Shown: positions 1 to 12,216, numbered from the stretch's first letter. The stretch is DNA of 64,000 nt from Paguma larvata (GCA_030068075.1 CM057829.1:87969889-88033888); one strand, 5' to 3'. The notes: a model not told the origin generated them from the sequence alone. Numbers and translations: made by a program.

Positions 1-354
1 ACTCTAGCTTCTTCTAATACAGCAAAACTGCTGTAAGCATGGCCTGTTGTGTTTTCCAAAGTACTAATGGTATATCGAAACTAAATGCATAGATTTTTCT
101 GTCATAGGTTATAAACTCATATCATGTAGGCATAACTAGCTGTATATACCGCCTACTAGAGTTGCAAATAGATGTGCTCTTAAACCACTTTCATAATGAA
201 AATGATGTGTACCGACTCCCTACCATCATTTCCAACACACAGATTTACTTCTCTAGAAATCATTCAAAGTTTCTTTCACTTACTCATGTTCAATGTGTGT
301 CATGAACAACTTTTTCAATTCTCCTTTTAAGTTTTCTAAACATCACTTGTAACC

Positions 355-527
355 TGGACTTCAGAGCACAAGCTGTTTTCATGATGCCCACCTAAACCAC
401 TCACCAGCTGTATGAACATGGGCAAATTAATCACTAATTCTTGGTTTTCACATTTGTTAAATGGAGGACATAATAAGCATCTACCTCATAGAGTTATTGT
501 GAGGATTAAATGAGAAACACATGAAAA
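355..527 (+). mobile_element. MIR SINE
   Basis: Old tRNA-derived MIR: the core resembles 'caccagctgtatgaacatgggcaaat' in short pieces, followed by 'ctcatagagttattgtgagg', the usual MIR 3' part. Confidence 0.75.
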
Positions 528-529
528 CT

Positions 530-729
530 AAGCCTGGGTGGCTCAGTTGGTTAAGCGTCCAACTTTGGCTCAGGTCATGATCTTGTGGTTCATGGGTTCA
601 AGGCCCTCATCGAACTCGGTGCTGACAGCTCAGAGCCTGGAGCCTGCCTCAGATTCTGTGTCTCCCCCTCTTCTGCCCCTCCCTGCCTCTCTCTCTCTCT
701 CTCTCAAAAATAAATAAACATTAAAGAAA
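530..729 (+). mobile_element. Carnivore tRNA-SINE (SINEC_Fc type)
   Basis: It has a GCCTGGGTGGCTCAG head, CT-rich middle and AAATAAATAAACATTAAA tail; the duplication gaaaact is on both sides. Confidence 0.9.
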
Positions 730-2000
730 ACTCAGCAAAGGAGGCTTCAAAAAGTAGTTAATATCACTATCAAGACTTTCTCAGTATCTCAGTCTCATTT
801 CTGATAGCACTCCTCAAGTGTACAACTGGGCTGGAGGAGTGGGGGCAGGCAATGGGGTTGGTAATCAAGCCAAGCCATTTCTACTCAACTCTTTTTTCCT
901 TCTTTGAAAACAACCTGCGATATCTTTGGAAAAAAATTTTTTTTCAAAAAAAATCTTCTTGTCCCTACCTCTCACAATATCATTAATTGAAGCTTTAAAA
1001 AAAAAAAAAACTTCATAAGTTTTCCCATGTACAAAAAGTTTTTACTCGCATATTTTCAAGAGTTTGATTTGTATTACTTGTAGCCATTTTGTTTGTTAAA
1101 ACCAGCCACTTCTACTTTTACTATGTTTTTCAAAGCTTCTTCTCCCCCCCCCCACCAAAAGTTTTTATGGAAGCTACTATTCAAATACAATGTTTGATAC
1201 ACTTAGGCTTAGGAAAATACAGAGATGTGAAACTGTGAGAAGCAGAGCAGAATAAAAATACAGCAAAGAAAGTGACAGTGAAAGTCAAGGAATTAAGAAG
1301 TTAGGAGGTATTTAATAAAATGCTTCAATGAAATCTGCGGTTGAGAAACTTGGCTACAAAGGATGAGTGTTGAATGAGCAAGCAGGTAAAACACCAGTTA
1401 TTAGTCTTTTGGGAAGACAATTTAGCATTACCGTATTTTATCAAAACACTAGCAATTCCACAACTTAAACCATGAATGAGTATACTCACCATGTAACCCA
1501 AAAACCTGCAGCATGCTTGTAACAGTGAACATGTGCTTTTACTGTCACTCACAGGGTAATAGGTGAAATACAGGCGGACCTTTCAGTGGACTGCTATTCA
1601 CCCATTACAATGAGCAAGACAGACTTTCAAATGCTGACACATATTAACATACAAATTGTACTAAGTTGTAAAATAAATTATGCGATGCAGCATGAATAAT
1701 GCCACTTGAGGTTTTTTTCTTATTAATAATGCAATGTAGTATAGGAAACTCCAAATTACAAAAACTCTTAAAAGCTGTTAGGCTCTGGGAAGTGAAAACA
1801 GATCAGGAAATTTTGATTGTTTTTATATCTATTTTCTTTGAATTATTTTACCACTGAGTGTATATTTTTAAAAATAAATATATAGATTTTTAAAAGATAC
1901 CAAAAAAAAAAATCAAAGGAAGTGGATCAGCACAGTCCATAATGACAGATATAGGCAATAAACATTACACATATAATCTGTGAGACTTTGGACAAATTAC
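530..2000. other. Unassigned AT-rich DNA after a SINE (putative PNISR intron 1)
   Basis: Apart from the SINE at 530-729, nothing recognisable is seen up to about 3040: only short ORFs, a poly-C run near 1144 and A/T homopolymers. If the promoter call is right, this is intron 1 of PNISR. Confidence 0.4.
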
Positions 2001-3041
2001 CTGACCTCTGTCTCATTTTCTTATGAAGGATTTGGGGTAAATTTCTATAATCTAATCTAAAATGGGTTTCTCTAGTTATAAGAATAAAATTTAGAGTTAT
2101 GCTGAATTTTGTAAAGGGACAGATTTTAAGAAAAGACTTAGTATACTCAAATATAAACTTTTATATATGTTTCAGCATCTGGCACTATGCTTGATAAAGG
2201 GTTTCATTAATTATATGATTAAAGAACAAGATTATAAGTGACTTGATGCCAAGGATTTAGAAACCTCACACTTTCTTCATCTTCACCATAAAATCTTCTA
2301 TACTAATAAATATAACAAATGCAAAATCTGGAAAACATAAGGAATATGAAGGCACATATGGCAAAAATAAAAAAAAGTGTCCTGTAATTTCAGTATGGTT
2401 CAATGAAATAACACCGCCTTATATCATTAAAAATAACATTTACACATTGGATTAATAATGATTTGGAATACTGATAACAAAGATGAGTGATAAAGTACGC
2501 TAGAGTTCACTACACTCTACTTCTGCACTTTGAGGATTTCCATGATGATAAGCTAAAGATGATGAGGTATACGTGTTACAGAGACTTATACTGAATTTTC
2601 ATTTTTTTTCATGGCTTGAACAAGATCTTTTTGAGAGCAGAGTCTTACAATTACATGAATTCTCCATAGTGCTTTGCCCATATTAAGTGGTGAAATTACT
2701 TCACTCATTCACTGAAGTTTATTATCAAGTAAATATACTAATATTCAATAATGAAAAGAACATTCTAATACTGCTACTAACATCCAAAACCAATTCCAAA
2801 TTATTTGTCCTTCCTTTAGCCTTAATTTTAAAGATCCTTAGGCTCAACTTCTCAGGTTTGGAAAATGTGATTATAGATCAGCCAAGTTGCAAGCCTTTCC
2901 CTTCATGGAACTAAATTACCTGCTATTTCCTTGGCAACAATCGGGATTTAGGAAAAACAGAAAGATCAATAACAACAGTTTGCCATGAGAACATCCCAGT
3001 TATCACATATGGCTGGAAAAACCTCGTTTATGACTATGACC

Positions 3042-3522
3042 AGTGTTACAAATTGAATAGTGCCCCCTTAGAAAGATTACGTTTTAGTCCTATCCTTACT
3101 CTTATAAACTATGAATGTGACCTTATCTGGAAATTGTACCGTTGCAGATGTATTCAAGATGTGAGGTCATACTGGATTAATGTAGGTCCTAATCCAATGA
3201 CTGGTGTTTTTATTAGAGACACAGACACACACACAGAGAACACTATGTGACCACGTGACCACAGAAGTGGTGACTGAGGTGATGTCTATAGCCAAGGAAA
3301 GCCAAGGATTGCTGGGAACCACCGGATGCTAGGAAGAGGCAAAAAGGATCTTCCCCTAAAGCAGGGTTGGAAAGTTGAGGGTGGAACAAGCAAGCATGGT
3401 CCAGGCAGAAACCTTTATTTTAGACTTCTAGCCCAGAGAACTGTGAAAGAATAAATTTCTGTTGTTTTAGGCCATTCGGTCTGTGGTAATTTATTACAGA
3501 ATCCCTAAGAAACTAATACAGT
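3042..3522 (+). mobile_element. MLT1 LTR (ERVL-MaLR)
   Basis: Starts TGTTACAAATTGAATAGTG, has 'aatccaatgactggtgtt' in the middle and ends 'ctgttgttttaggccattc...actaataca', the MLT1 layout in forward orientation. Solo LTR, no coding capacity. Confidence 0.8.
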
Positions 3523-4179
3523 CTGAAATGATCATCGCTTATCTTTTCCATTTCTTAGATAACTTTATATTAGAACGCTCATTGCTCTGAGATTCTCAAC
3601 ATTACTTGTTTAAATGACAGTCATTAACATTTGCAAAAGTCCTCTCATAGACTGACAGATGAATGAGAATGAAAATGGTAGTATTTGCTTTAAAGCACTT
3701 AAGCATCAATTGCAAAATCAAAGAGATATAGAAACACATCTATCCTTTAGTGCATATGGTAAAAGGTTTCTCATTATCACACACGAAGCTTAGAAACCAC
3801 AAAATTCAATAATCCTCTTCTCCTCTGCCACTTCAACTGCTACACACCAAATGACTCACCTCAAAGCCAAAAAGAATTCATTTGTTCAATTCAGGTTAGG
3901 TGGAAATGGCCCTAGTAAAGGCTAATCTTGTAATCATTTGAAATATAGTAAAAAAAAAAATTTGCTACTTGATGGGACATGCATTTTAGGGTATACTGAA
4001 ATGCTCTGCAGCTTGCAGATCAAAAAAGGCACTCAAAAAAAATTGGAGAACTGGATAGTTTGGTTATAGATACCAAAAAAAAAAAAAAAAAGTAATAATT
4101 GAAAAGTAAATGCACAGAAAGGGAGAGAGAGCGAGAGAGCCTAAAGGAAATGACACCCCAGTAGCAGCAAGCACACATA

Positions 4180-4867
4180 TCTTGGTTCTAATATCATTCT
4201 ACAATAAAAGGAATCAGAATCCTTAGAGAAGTAACTGATTCTTAAGACTGGGACAAAAAATATACAAAATGAGCCTGGAACACCTATAGCGCTAAGGGGA
4301 AAAAAAAAGGATGGAAGCATGTCAAAGTAGACAATTCAAAGGGCTCCCAATGTCCAAAAGTGGAACAATTTGAGCAACAAAATAAAGTAACACTGGATTT
4401 TAAGACAACTTATGACATAAACATCTATGTGTCCATACTGACACATAGGCAGAGAGAGACAAATCTCTCTGGAATTTAGAAGAATTCCAACTAAATTATG
4501 TAGATACTACACCCTAAAGAAGGGAGAACATAGCTCTCCACTCCTCAAGTACAGACTGTGCAAAAGGACTTCCTTCCAAAGAGTATACTATGGAGAGGAG
4601 GGGGTGGTCGTGGAGAGTAACTTTACAATGGAGAAACTTGACAAACACCACCTGGAGCAGGTGATCGAGGTCAATATCAATGTGATAAACCACATTCATA
4701 TTACATACCCTTGATAGGATGTGATGAAAAAGGAACTGCGCTCCTCTATGATCTTCCTCTCCAAAACCCCTGACATCAGTCTTATCATGAGAAAAACACC
4801 CAATTCCAACCTCGGGGAACCCTATAACATACCTGACCGGTAATCCTCAAAACTGTCCAGGATAGGG
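4180..4867 (+). mobile_element. Old L1 (L1M-type) 3' end, left part
   Basis: It matches the untranslated L1M 3' end pattern ('caggtgatcgaggtcaatat', 'ataggatgtgatgaaaaagg'). It is interrupted by the MLT1 at 4868-5233 and resumes after it. Confidence 0.65.
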
Positions 4868-5233
4868 TACCAGTTTGCTAGGGCTGCCACAACAAAGTAC
4901 CATAGACTAGGTAGCTTAAAGAACAGAAATCTATTTCCTCATCGCCCTGGACGCCAGAAGTCCGAGACTGAAATGTCAGCAGGGTTGATTTATTTCGAAG
5001 GCCTCTCTCTATGGCTTATAGTTGGCTGTCTTCTCTCTATGTCTTTATATGGTCTTCCCTCTGTGTCCTAGCCTCCTCTCATAAGAACACCAGTCTTAAT
5101 AGATTAGAGCCCACCCTAACGACTTCATTTTACTTCTTTAAAGACCCTATCTCCACAAATGGCTATTTCTAAGGTACTGAAGTTAGGACTTCAACATACG
5201 AATTTTGGAGGGACATAATTCAGCCTGTAACAG
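4868..5233 (-). mobile_element. MLT1 LTR inserted in an L1
   Basis: The reverse-complement of MLT1: begins 'cagtttgctagggctgccac' and ends with 'ttcagcctgtaaca'. The host L1 sequence continues on both sides, which dates the LTR as younger than the L1. Confidence 0.85.
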
Positions 5234-5575
5234 TCATCAAAAACTAAGAAAGCCTGAGAAACTATCACAACCAAATGAAGGCTAAAGATTCATGACAACT
5301 AAATGTCATATAGTATCCTAAATGGAATCGTGGTCCAGAAAAAAACACTGGGTTAAAACTTAGAAAATACAAATCAACTAGACTCTTGTTAATAGTAATG
5401 TGTCAATATTGGCCCATTAATTCTAACAAATAGATCATACGTATATACATTAATAATAAACTGTATAAGGCCGGGGTGTTTATACAGGAACTCAGTACTA
5501 TCTGCTCGATTTTTCTGTAAATCAAAAACTTTAAAAACATAAAATCTATTAATAAATTTTTTAAAAATATGGCTT
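5234..5575 (+). mobile_element. Old L1 (L1M-type) 3' end, right part
   Basis: Continuation of the interrupted element: 'catgacaactaaatgtcata', 'ctcagtactatctgctcg', 'tttttctgtaaatc' and an A-rich end, in the order of an L1M tail. Confidence 0.65.
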
Positions 5576-6020
5576 CATGAACATCTTCAAAGAACCGATT
5601 TACTGTACTATCCCTACAGCCCCATGAGTCTTACAGGTGAATCTTTCGTGTTCAAATTTGTTTTTACTTTTGCTTTGCTGCACTCAAGTCACGCATTCCA
5701 AGTTTATTTTGTTCTTCTATAAATTAATCACCAACGACCGAACTCTCGAATGCCTGTGATGTTCAGACAATAATATCCGCCACAAGATAATACAACTGAA
5801 ATGTTGGTTACTACTCTTTCCCTCTTGAAGCTTAACACACAAAGCCCGTCGCTGGATAAAAACAAGAAAAATACAAACTAGGGAACCTAACTGGAGTTAA
5901 CAGGACGCATTAGCCCTGGCTGCGCCTGCGTGGTCGGAACTGCACAGCGCAAAAGGTCCAGGTCCGGGCCCCGGCCTCCTCCGCCCCCTTGCACCCCCCT
6001 CCCCATAAGGGGGTTCCCAC

Positions 6021-6032
6021 TGCGCACGCGCA
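6021..6032. promoter_or_regulatory. NRF1 binding site
   Basis: TGCGCACGCGCA matches the palindromic NRF1 consensus (YGCGCAYGCGCR) without mismatch, inside the CpG block. Confidence 0.75.
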
Positions 6033-6422
6033 ATGCTTAACGGCCGGTCAGGAGCCCAACAATTAGTACCCTCTCATCCGAGAGAAAACTCTCAGAGTTA
6101 GAGGAAGGAGTCGTGAGCATTCTCTTTAGTAACAACATTTCCGCTTCACTGAGAGCACTGTTCTGACTCACCAAATCGGGCGGACACCGCCGCTTTAAGG
6201 AGATGAGGTTCCAGCGGTGGCGCCAAGCGGCGTACACAGCCTACGTGTTTAAGTTACACTACCTTCGCTACGGAAAGCAAGAAGGCTGTGATGGCCTGGC
6301 AAGTCCCCATGCCTAATTGTTCTCCACCACTTACCCACTCTGATTCCGGAACCCCGTTTTCGCCACAGTTCCTGTAATACCTCTCCAAACCTTTCGATGC
6401 TTCTACTTCTTCACGAACAAGA

Positions 6423-6434
6423 CAAGATGGCGCC
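6423..6434 (+). promoter_or_regulatory. YY1 element, rightward
   Basis: CAAGATGGCGCC matches the YY1 core (AAGATGGCGGC) with one change. In CpG promoters this motif usually sits just downstream of a start site and points with transcription, so it hints at rightward initiation near 6400-6420. Confidence 0.65.
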
Positions 6435-6446
6435 CGATTGGTTGCA

Positions 6447-6455
6447 CCCGGAAGT
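6447..6455 (+). promoter_or_regulatory. ETS (GABP/ELK-type) site
   Basis: CCCGGAAGTG, an exact ETS-family core, lies 13 bp downstream of the YY1 site and 5 bp past an inverted CCAAT box (GATTGG). Confidence 0.65.
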
Positions 6456-6481
6456 GAATAATAATAACATCCGCTTGTCAT

Positions 6482-6497
6482 CTGAAGCCATATTGTC
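6482..6497 (-). promoter_or_regulatory. YY1-like element, leftward
   Basis: On the minus strand this reads GACAATATGGCTTCAG, with the ATGGC core of YY1. It points left, consistent with initiation of the putative PNISR transcript near 6500. Confidence 0.45.
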
Positions 6498-6515
6498 CTC
6501 CATCCTGGTCTTTGA

Positions 6516-6524
6516 GCACGTGAC
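6516..6524. promoter_or_regulatory. E-box CACGTGAC
   Basis: GCACGTGAC is a canonical USF/MiT-TFE-type E-box at the right side of the promoter core. Confidence 0.5.
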
Positions 6525-7259
6525 TATACCCGGTTAATTTGTCTCGGTGCCATTTTTGTTTTGGGCAAAACCACCCGGACTTAAGTCAACATTGTGTAAG
6601 TGAACGTTCCTGTAGGTTACCTCTTAATTGAGCCATGCTCAACTCACTTTCATCTTTACAATGGGCAGAAAGCCAGGAGCTTAAGTGTTCACTACAGAAC
6701 GCCCTCAAATTTTTTTTTTTTTAACTTTAGCAACGGATCCTCTTTCAAGGGGCATTAGGTTCTCCCAGGAACGTTTTCGCTGCGGAAAAGGGAGGCTAAA
6801 TTCGCTGCGCTACTTTCAGACTACGGCGGGGCGTCAGGGTCAGACTGAACCAACTACGGCGTGTTGCTCCGTACGCCCAGAGCGGCGCTTCAGGCTGGCC
6901 AGACTCTGGTTAGAAGTTCTGGAGTCCTCCAACCTTCTGTATTACAGAGCGTCTCAGAGAGCTCCGCCTCAGATAGACCGGACGTTAGTAAAGCGCACTA
7001 GTCTAGATGGTAGCGATTGCAGAGACCTTAACTGAACCCGCGGCAGTTGCTCTCTTTGTTAACCTCAAAACTTCGCGCCCCCTTCTGGCGACACTTGCTG
7101 AACTGTACGTCTCCAAGCTAGTCCCGATATTTCGTTCTTTACCCGTGACCCCGGAAAAGTGGAGCTATCAGTTTCTGTCCTTTTAGTCATTTCTCTGGAC
7201 TACAAGATGGCCTCCCGAAAGGACTTATGCAATGTATTTCCTCGAATAAAATACTTTGC

Positions 7260-8190
7260 ACGATGTTTTAATATGAACGAAGTAAAAGTATGAAAAGTAT
7301 CAACTTAGTCTTCCTTAATAAAACACTTGAAACTTAGATACTCCTGGATCAGCAGTAGTAGGAAGTCCTTAATAGCTAAAGATATGCTGGTCCTCAAATC
7401 CACGTGGCCTTTGAAATAAAAGTTTGTCTTGGGAGAAACGCTTAAAATAATTACCTGGCAACACCATGATGCGAGTGCATGGAGACACTACAGGAAGCAA
7501 AAGAAAAATCTCCATTCTTTTACCCCTTTCCCCCCATTTCCACTTAGCACAAAAAAGACTACACAACAGTGTAATGAATTTTTTAAATCACTTATGGGAA
7601 AAAAAAAGTACATACTACTATATGTTACCAGTGGTTATCACTGATTTTGCTCTGATTTTTTACCCAGATTTTTTGCATGAGGCCTGATACCCAAGTTTGT
7701 TTCTCTGAGAAACATTCTAATCAGAGAAATTTCTCTGTGAAACCTGATTGCCCTACTGAAAGTTTCATATGTTCCTACTTCCTATAATCTGTTTCTCTAG
7801 TTAAAAACAATTTACTGTTATGGTTCCTCCCACCCCCATCTCTACTAACCAACCAGTCAGCATACTGCTGATAAGCAGTATAAGAATTCTTACATTTGTC
7901 GCATGAGCAAATATTTTGAACAACCCCAGTATAGGCCAATCATTTTGGAAATCCATTGCCAAATGGAGATAATTATTAAATATCTCATGTTTTGTTCCTT
8001 GTGCCAACTTAAGACATTCTCAGCAGTAACTGTTGGCTAAACGAGGAAAGGAGTTTCATAGCCCCATTTCCCTTTCCCTCACCACTATCATCTGGGATTT
8101 CCCTGTAATGTTAGGTGATGAAGGAGACATCACACATATATATGCGTTTCAACGCCAAACTTTCTCAGTTTTTGTGTTAAAGTGTCTTTT
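7260..8190. other. Intergenic stretch with no gene
   Basis: AT-rich DNA between the promoter block and the first intergenic SINE. Small overlapping ORFs exist on both strands, but none has recognisable content. No repeat was recognised. Confidence 0.5.
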
Positions 8191-8191
8191 G

Positions 8192-8412
8192 AGGGGTGCT
8201 TAGGTGGCTCAGTCTGACTTCTGCTCAGGTCATGATCTCAGGGTTCATTTAATGAGTTTGAGCATAGCTTCCCGCTCAGTGCACACAGTTCAGAGCCTGG
8301 AGTCTGCTTCAGATTCTGTGTCTCCCTCTCTCTTTCTCTGCTCCTCCCCCATTCATTCTCTGTCTCTCTCTCTTTCTCAAAAATAAACATTAAAAACAAT
8401 TTTATTTTTAAA
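8192..8412 (+). mobile_element. Carnivore tRNA-SINE
   Basis: GGGGTGCTTAGGTGGCTCAG head with a small deletion after the A box; AAATAAACATTAAA tail. Confidence 0.85.
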
Positions 8413-8801
8413 AAAGTGTTTGAACAGCTGTCATGTACATGATTCTTCTTCAGTCTGGTTATTCTGTGCCTTGTCAGAAAGTGCTGAAGTAGCCACCATC
8501 TTGCCAGTCCTGGCAAACTGCTATTTATGATTAACAGATTAGCAGACATTGTAAATTATATTTTTTTGTTAGTTTTCCTTGTTTGCACTGTTTGAAGTAG
8601 AAAATTTAAAAGGAGGATATGTTCACGTTAGTACTTTGCATTAGTACTTGTGGAATCAAGTTAGCCTAACGGTTAAATGGAAAAAAGTTAAATGAGATGT
8701 GGAAAAGATACAGAAGTATTCCTATCATTCAAGATATGAATTTTTAAGTTCTTTAAGAATCTTTAACACTTTATGTTCCATATAGCATCCATCTTAACAT
8801 T

Positions 8802-9027
8802 TTTTTTTAATTTTTTTTTCTTTAACGTTTTTATTTTATTTTTGAGAGACATAGAGACAGAGCATGAGCAAGGGAAGGGCAGAGAGAGGGAGATACAGAA
8901 TCTGAAGCAGGCTCCAGGCTCTGAGCCATCAACACAGAGCCCGACGCGGGACTCGAACTCACAGACCGTGAGATCATGACCTGAGCTGAAGTCGGTCGCT
9001 TAACCGACTGAGCCACCCAGGCGCCCC
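8802..9027 (-). mobile_element. Carnivore tRNA-SINE, young copy
   Basis: Full-length minus copy ending GCCACCCAGGCGCCCC; the duplication catcttaacattt is on both sides. Confidence 0.93.
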
Positions 9028-9054
9028 CATCTTAACATTTAAGAATAAAATTAT

Positions 9055-9170
9055 TGAAAGCTGTGGTGTATACATACTGTAGACTATTATTCAGTTTTAA
9101 AAAGGAATTCGATTCTGACACATGTTATCACATGGATGAACTCTGAAAAGATTATGCTAAGTGAAACAAG
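9055..9170 (+). mobile_element. L1 ORF2 3' fragment
   Basis: Reads like the end of L1 ORF2: 'attattcagttttaaaaagg', 'cacatggatgaac', 'ttatgctaagtgaaa'. Confidence 0.7.
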
Positions 9171-9350
9171 ACAGCCCTTGGGAGACTTACTCTTTCTTAC
9201 CTACTCATCCCTCTTTGCAATTAGGCAGGACCATGTGACTACTTCTGGCCAATGGGTTGTGAGTGACACATCCAAGATGTATTTAACTGTCGGTGCACTA
9301 ATGTTCTCGTCCCCTGCTCGAGTGGAGAGACCTGATGTTAAAATGATAGA

Positions 9351-9540
9351 AAGTTGGTTAAGCATCCGACTTCAGTTCAGGTCACAATCTCACAACTTGT
9401 GAGTTCGAGCCCTGTGTCGGGCTCTGTGCTGACAGCTCAGAGCCTGGAGCCTGCTTCAGATTCTGTGTCTCCTTCTCTCTCTCTCTGCCCCTCCCCTGGT
9501 GCAGTCTCTTTCTCTCAAAAATAAACATTAAAAAAAAAAA
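9351..9540 (+). mobile_element. Carnivore tRNA-SINE, 5'-truncated
   Basis: It begins inside the A box (GTTGGTTAAGCATCCGAC), keeps the B box (GTGAGTTCGAGCCC), CT run and A-rich tail. Confidence 0.88.
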
Positions 9541-9812
9541 TTTTTTTTTAAGTCACCAGTTGGAAAATAGTTGCTTGTGCAGATTGCCCAGAATCACAGG
9601 GAACTTTGGGTGAGGAAGAAAAAAACTTTTGTTGTGTTCAGCCTGTGTGACGTGGAGTTATTTGTACTGCAACAAAATCTACGCTATCCCAATACATGTT
9701 GGAATGCAAACATTTTGAATAGTTCTGCTTGAGTGCAACTTTAAAAATGTATGAAAATAGCTTCAGGGAGGTCCATGACCCTCTGAAATTACATACAAAA
9801 ATCTGCAGTATA

Positions 9813-10045
9813 GGGGCACCTGGGTGGCTCAGTTGGTTAAGCGGCTGACTTCAGCTCAGGTCATGATCTCACAGTCTGTGAGTTCGAGCCCTGCGTCGGG
9901 CTCTGTGCTGACAGCTCAGAGCCTGGAGCCTGCTTCGGATTCTGTGTCTCCCTCTCTCTCTGCCCTTCCCTTGCTCACACTCTTTCTCTATGTCTCTCAA
10001 AAGTAAAATAAAAACGTTAAAAAAAATTTTTTTAAATTAAAAAAA
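9813..10045 (+). mobile_element. Carnivore tRNA-SINE with perfect TSD
   Basis: Full-length copy; aaaatctgcagtata is repeated exactly on both sides, so insertion is recent on the family scale. Confidence 0.95.
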
Positions 10046-10338
10046 AAAATCTGCAGTATATATTTTTCTGAGATAATATAACTGCCAAGAGTTCCCTTCC
10101 CAGCCCCTACACTGCCATTAGTAAGCGTGATGAGAGGCCCCAAAATTAAAACCTTCCTTCTCCCCCAACTCATTGCTTCCCTTTGGCACTATCAGGGCTA
10201 ATATCATAACACATTTCATCCCTAGAACCTCTTTCATCCCCAGACCTTAATTTCCATATGACTCTGTAGGTAATGTTGCTTAATTTTTCTCCATATCATT
10301 GATCATTTGATATATCTTTTCTTTACTCTTTACTTTCT

Positions 10339-10531
10339 GGGGTGCCTGGGTGGCTCAGTCGGTTAAGCCACCAATTCTTGATTTTGGCTCAGATCATGAT
10401 CTCATGGTTGTGGTATTGAGCCCCATCGGGCTCTGTGCTGACAGTGCAGGGCCTGCTTGGGATTCTCTCTGTCCCTCCCCCTCCCACCCTCTCTCTCTCT
10501 CTCTCCCCCAAAATAAACTTTTTTTAAAAAA
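10339..10531 (+). mobile_element. Carnivore tRNA-SINE, variant with GGGATTCTCTCTG
   Basis: GGGGTGCCTGGGTGGCTCAG head with the shorter 'gcttgggattctctctg' middle of an older subfamily. Confidence 0.9.
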
Positions 10532-12159
10532 ATGTCTATTTCCTTACTTCTTAGATTTCTGTTTCTTGTATTCAGTGCTATATTTCCAAATGTGTAACAC
10601 ACAGAACATATTCAAAAACTACTTAATCAAATTATTGAACAAATGAAAGATGGTCTATAGCTTTCATCGTAATCTCAGAGTATCATGACCCAAAAATGTT
10701 TAAATTCAAATAGGCAGACAAAATATATCCTAATAAATTATCCTGTCTAAATAATCCAAACATTTTGAGAAACATGTGAATGGATCAAGACCCATCCTTG
10801 GTAAATATTGAAATTTGAATGAAAGTGACCTCTAAGATTTTGTTCTGAAATAATGAATTTCTAAAATGCAAAGGACATTTTGAATATAGCTGATAGTAAA
10901 TACATTGCTCATAAATATTATCAATAATGTGCATGGCAAAAACTCCAGGACCAATTGTGAAACATAAATAATTTAGTATTTATTATGCATTTTTATACAG
11001 TAACATCAAAATAATGCTCAATAAGTTACATAGTTACTTTCTAAAAACACTGCAAAAAAAGTACAAACAGCAGGAATGCTATATAACCAGCATTACTCAA
11101 AATTTAAAATATAGCCATCTATTTCTTAAACAAATTTGAATTGACGATTTCTATATGAACCAAAATATTTTAAATACCTACAAATAGTCTTTCTTAATGC
11201 AATAGATAATATATAGAGGCTCAATTTTATTGCACATAATGTATTTAGTTTAGGCTTATTTGATCAGGTAACATGCAGACAAGTTATGAATATGAATTTA
11301 CAAAATGTAGGCAGAAAGTTATTTTGTACTATAAAAATTAGATGAAGGTGATACATTCTACAGCTCAATCTTCAGGAAATTTTATTCAGCTATTGTATAA
11401 AATTACTGGCTAAACAACACACATGTGAGCTAAGAGCTGTCATATTTGGTAAAATAGCTCTGTTGGAACATTTAACATAAGAAAACAGGAATCAACTACT
11501 CTTAGGACACCAATTACCACTCTCCCTGCCACCCAAAAAGGTGGTTTTACACATCTGTTTTAAAAACATTAACAAAATCCTAAATATAGACCTGTATTTG
11601 GTTATGTCAAAAATATTCACATAATTGGCACATAATCAAAATGTTATCATTTTAAATAGGAAAAACCAGGGGAAACTGGGGTTAGACATACCCTGTACAC
11701 CAGTTTCTAAATAGAGCTAATGAAACTTCTGCTTTACTTCTTACACTTATTTGGCCAAACAGTATTAGTAGTTGTTTTGAGAATCTGTAAACATTTCTCA
11801 CTTATGTGTATAGTGTCCTGAGGTCATCTAGAAACTGTTATTATGGTAGCTTTACAATTTAGTAACCCTGCAAATGTGCTTTCAAAATGTTCAGAATAAA
11901 CATGTAGGCCCATGGGTAACTTAACGTACTTTCTCTATTACAAATCTATCTTTAGGAAATTCTTAGGTATCAAAATAAAATTTATCCATTACCAGCAGAC
12001 CCTGAAAAACATTCACAACTCCAAGCCATAAAAAAAATAGATTTCAGACTTAGCTCTTTTACCATGAAATGAAAATAGAGTATCTTCTTTGCATGTTACT
12101 TCTGGAATAATGTCTAAAACATAAAGAGGCCTCTGGATTTTAAAACACGTTAATATAGT

Positions 12160-12216
12160 GTCAGCGGTGCCTGACCCCTTAGCAGGCGTTCAAAAAACAC
12201 ATACTGAATGATTAAA
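12160..12216 (+). mobile_element. L2/MIR 3' tail fragment
   Basis: 'ggtgcctgaccccttagcag' followed by 'gcgttcaaaaaacacatact' resembles the L2/MIR tail (agTGCCTGGCacatAGTAGGCGctcaa). Confidence 0.45.

Larger units (their letters stand above)
6335..6500 (-). other. PNISR: Putative non-coding first exon of the leftward gene (PNISR)
   Basis: On the minus strand a strong donor, GAGTGG|GTAAGTGG, lies at 6335/6334, directly downstream of the YY1, ETS and CCAAT cluster. Transcription starting at about 6360-6500 would give a short 5' UTR exon spliced at this site into an exon left of the window. A 75-codon open frame crosses the donor and is taken as chance. The transcription start is not determinable from sequence alone. 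Confidence 0.4.
5900..7110. promoter_or_regulatory. PNISR: CpG-rich promoter block, probably PNISR (leftward), perhaps bidirectional
   Basis: GC and CpG density rise sharply against the AT-rich surroundings, and no SINE interrupts the block. It contains an NRF1 site, a GC box near 5978, an inverted CCAAT box at 6436-6441, YY1 sites facing both ways, an ETS site and a CACGTGAC E-box. No TATA box was seen, as expected for a housekeeping CpG promoter. In mammals PNISR (an SR-rich splicing-associated protein) lies just past the 3' end of USP45 on the same strand, so a leftward PNISR promoter is expected here; a divergent antisense transcript is also plausible. The coding start of PNISR is not in the window. 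Confidence 0.6.

Noticed and set aside
6685..7035. 116-codon plus ORF in the CpG block
   Set aside because: CpG-rich DNA lacks stop codons by composition; no recognisable protein content.
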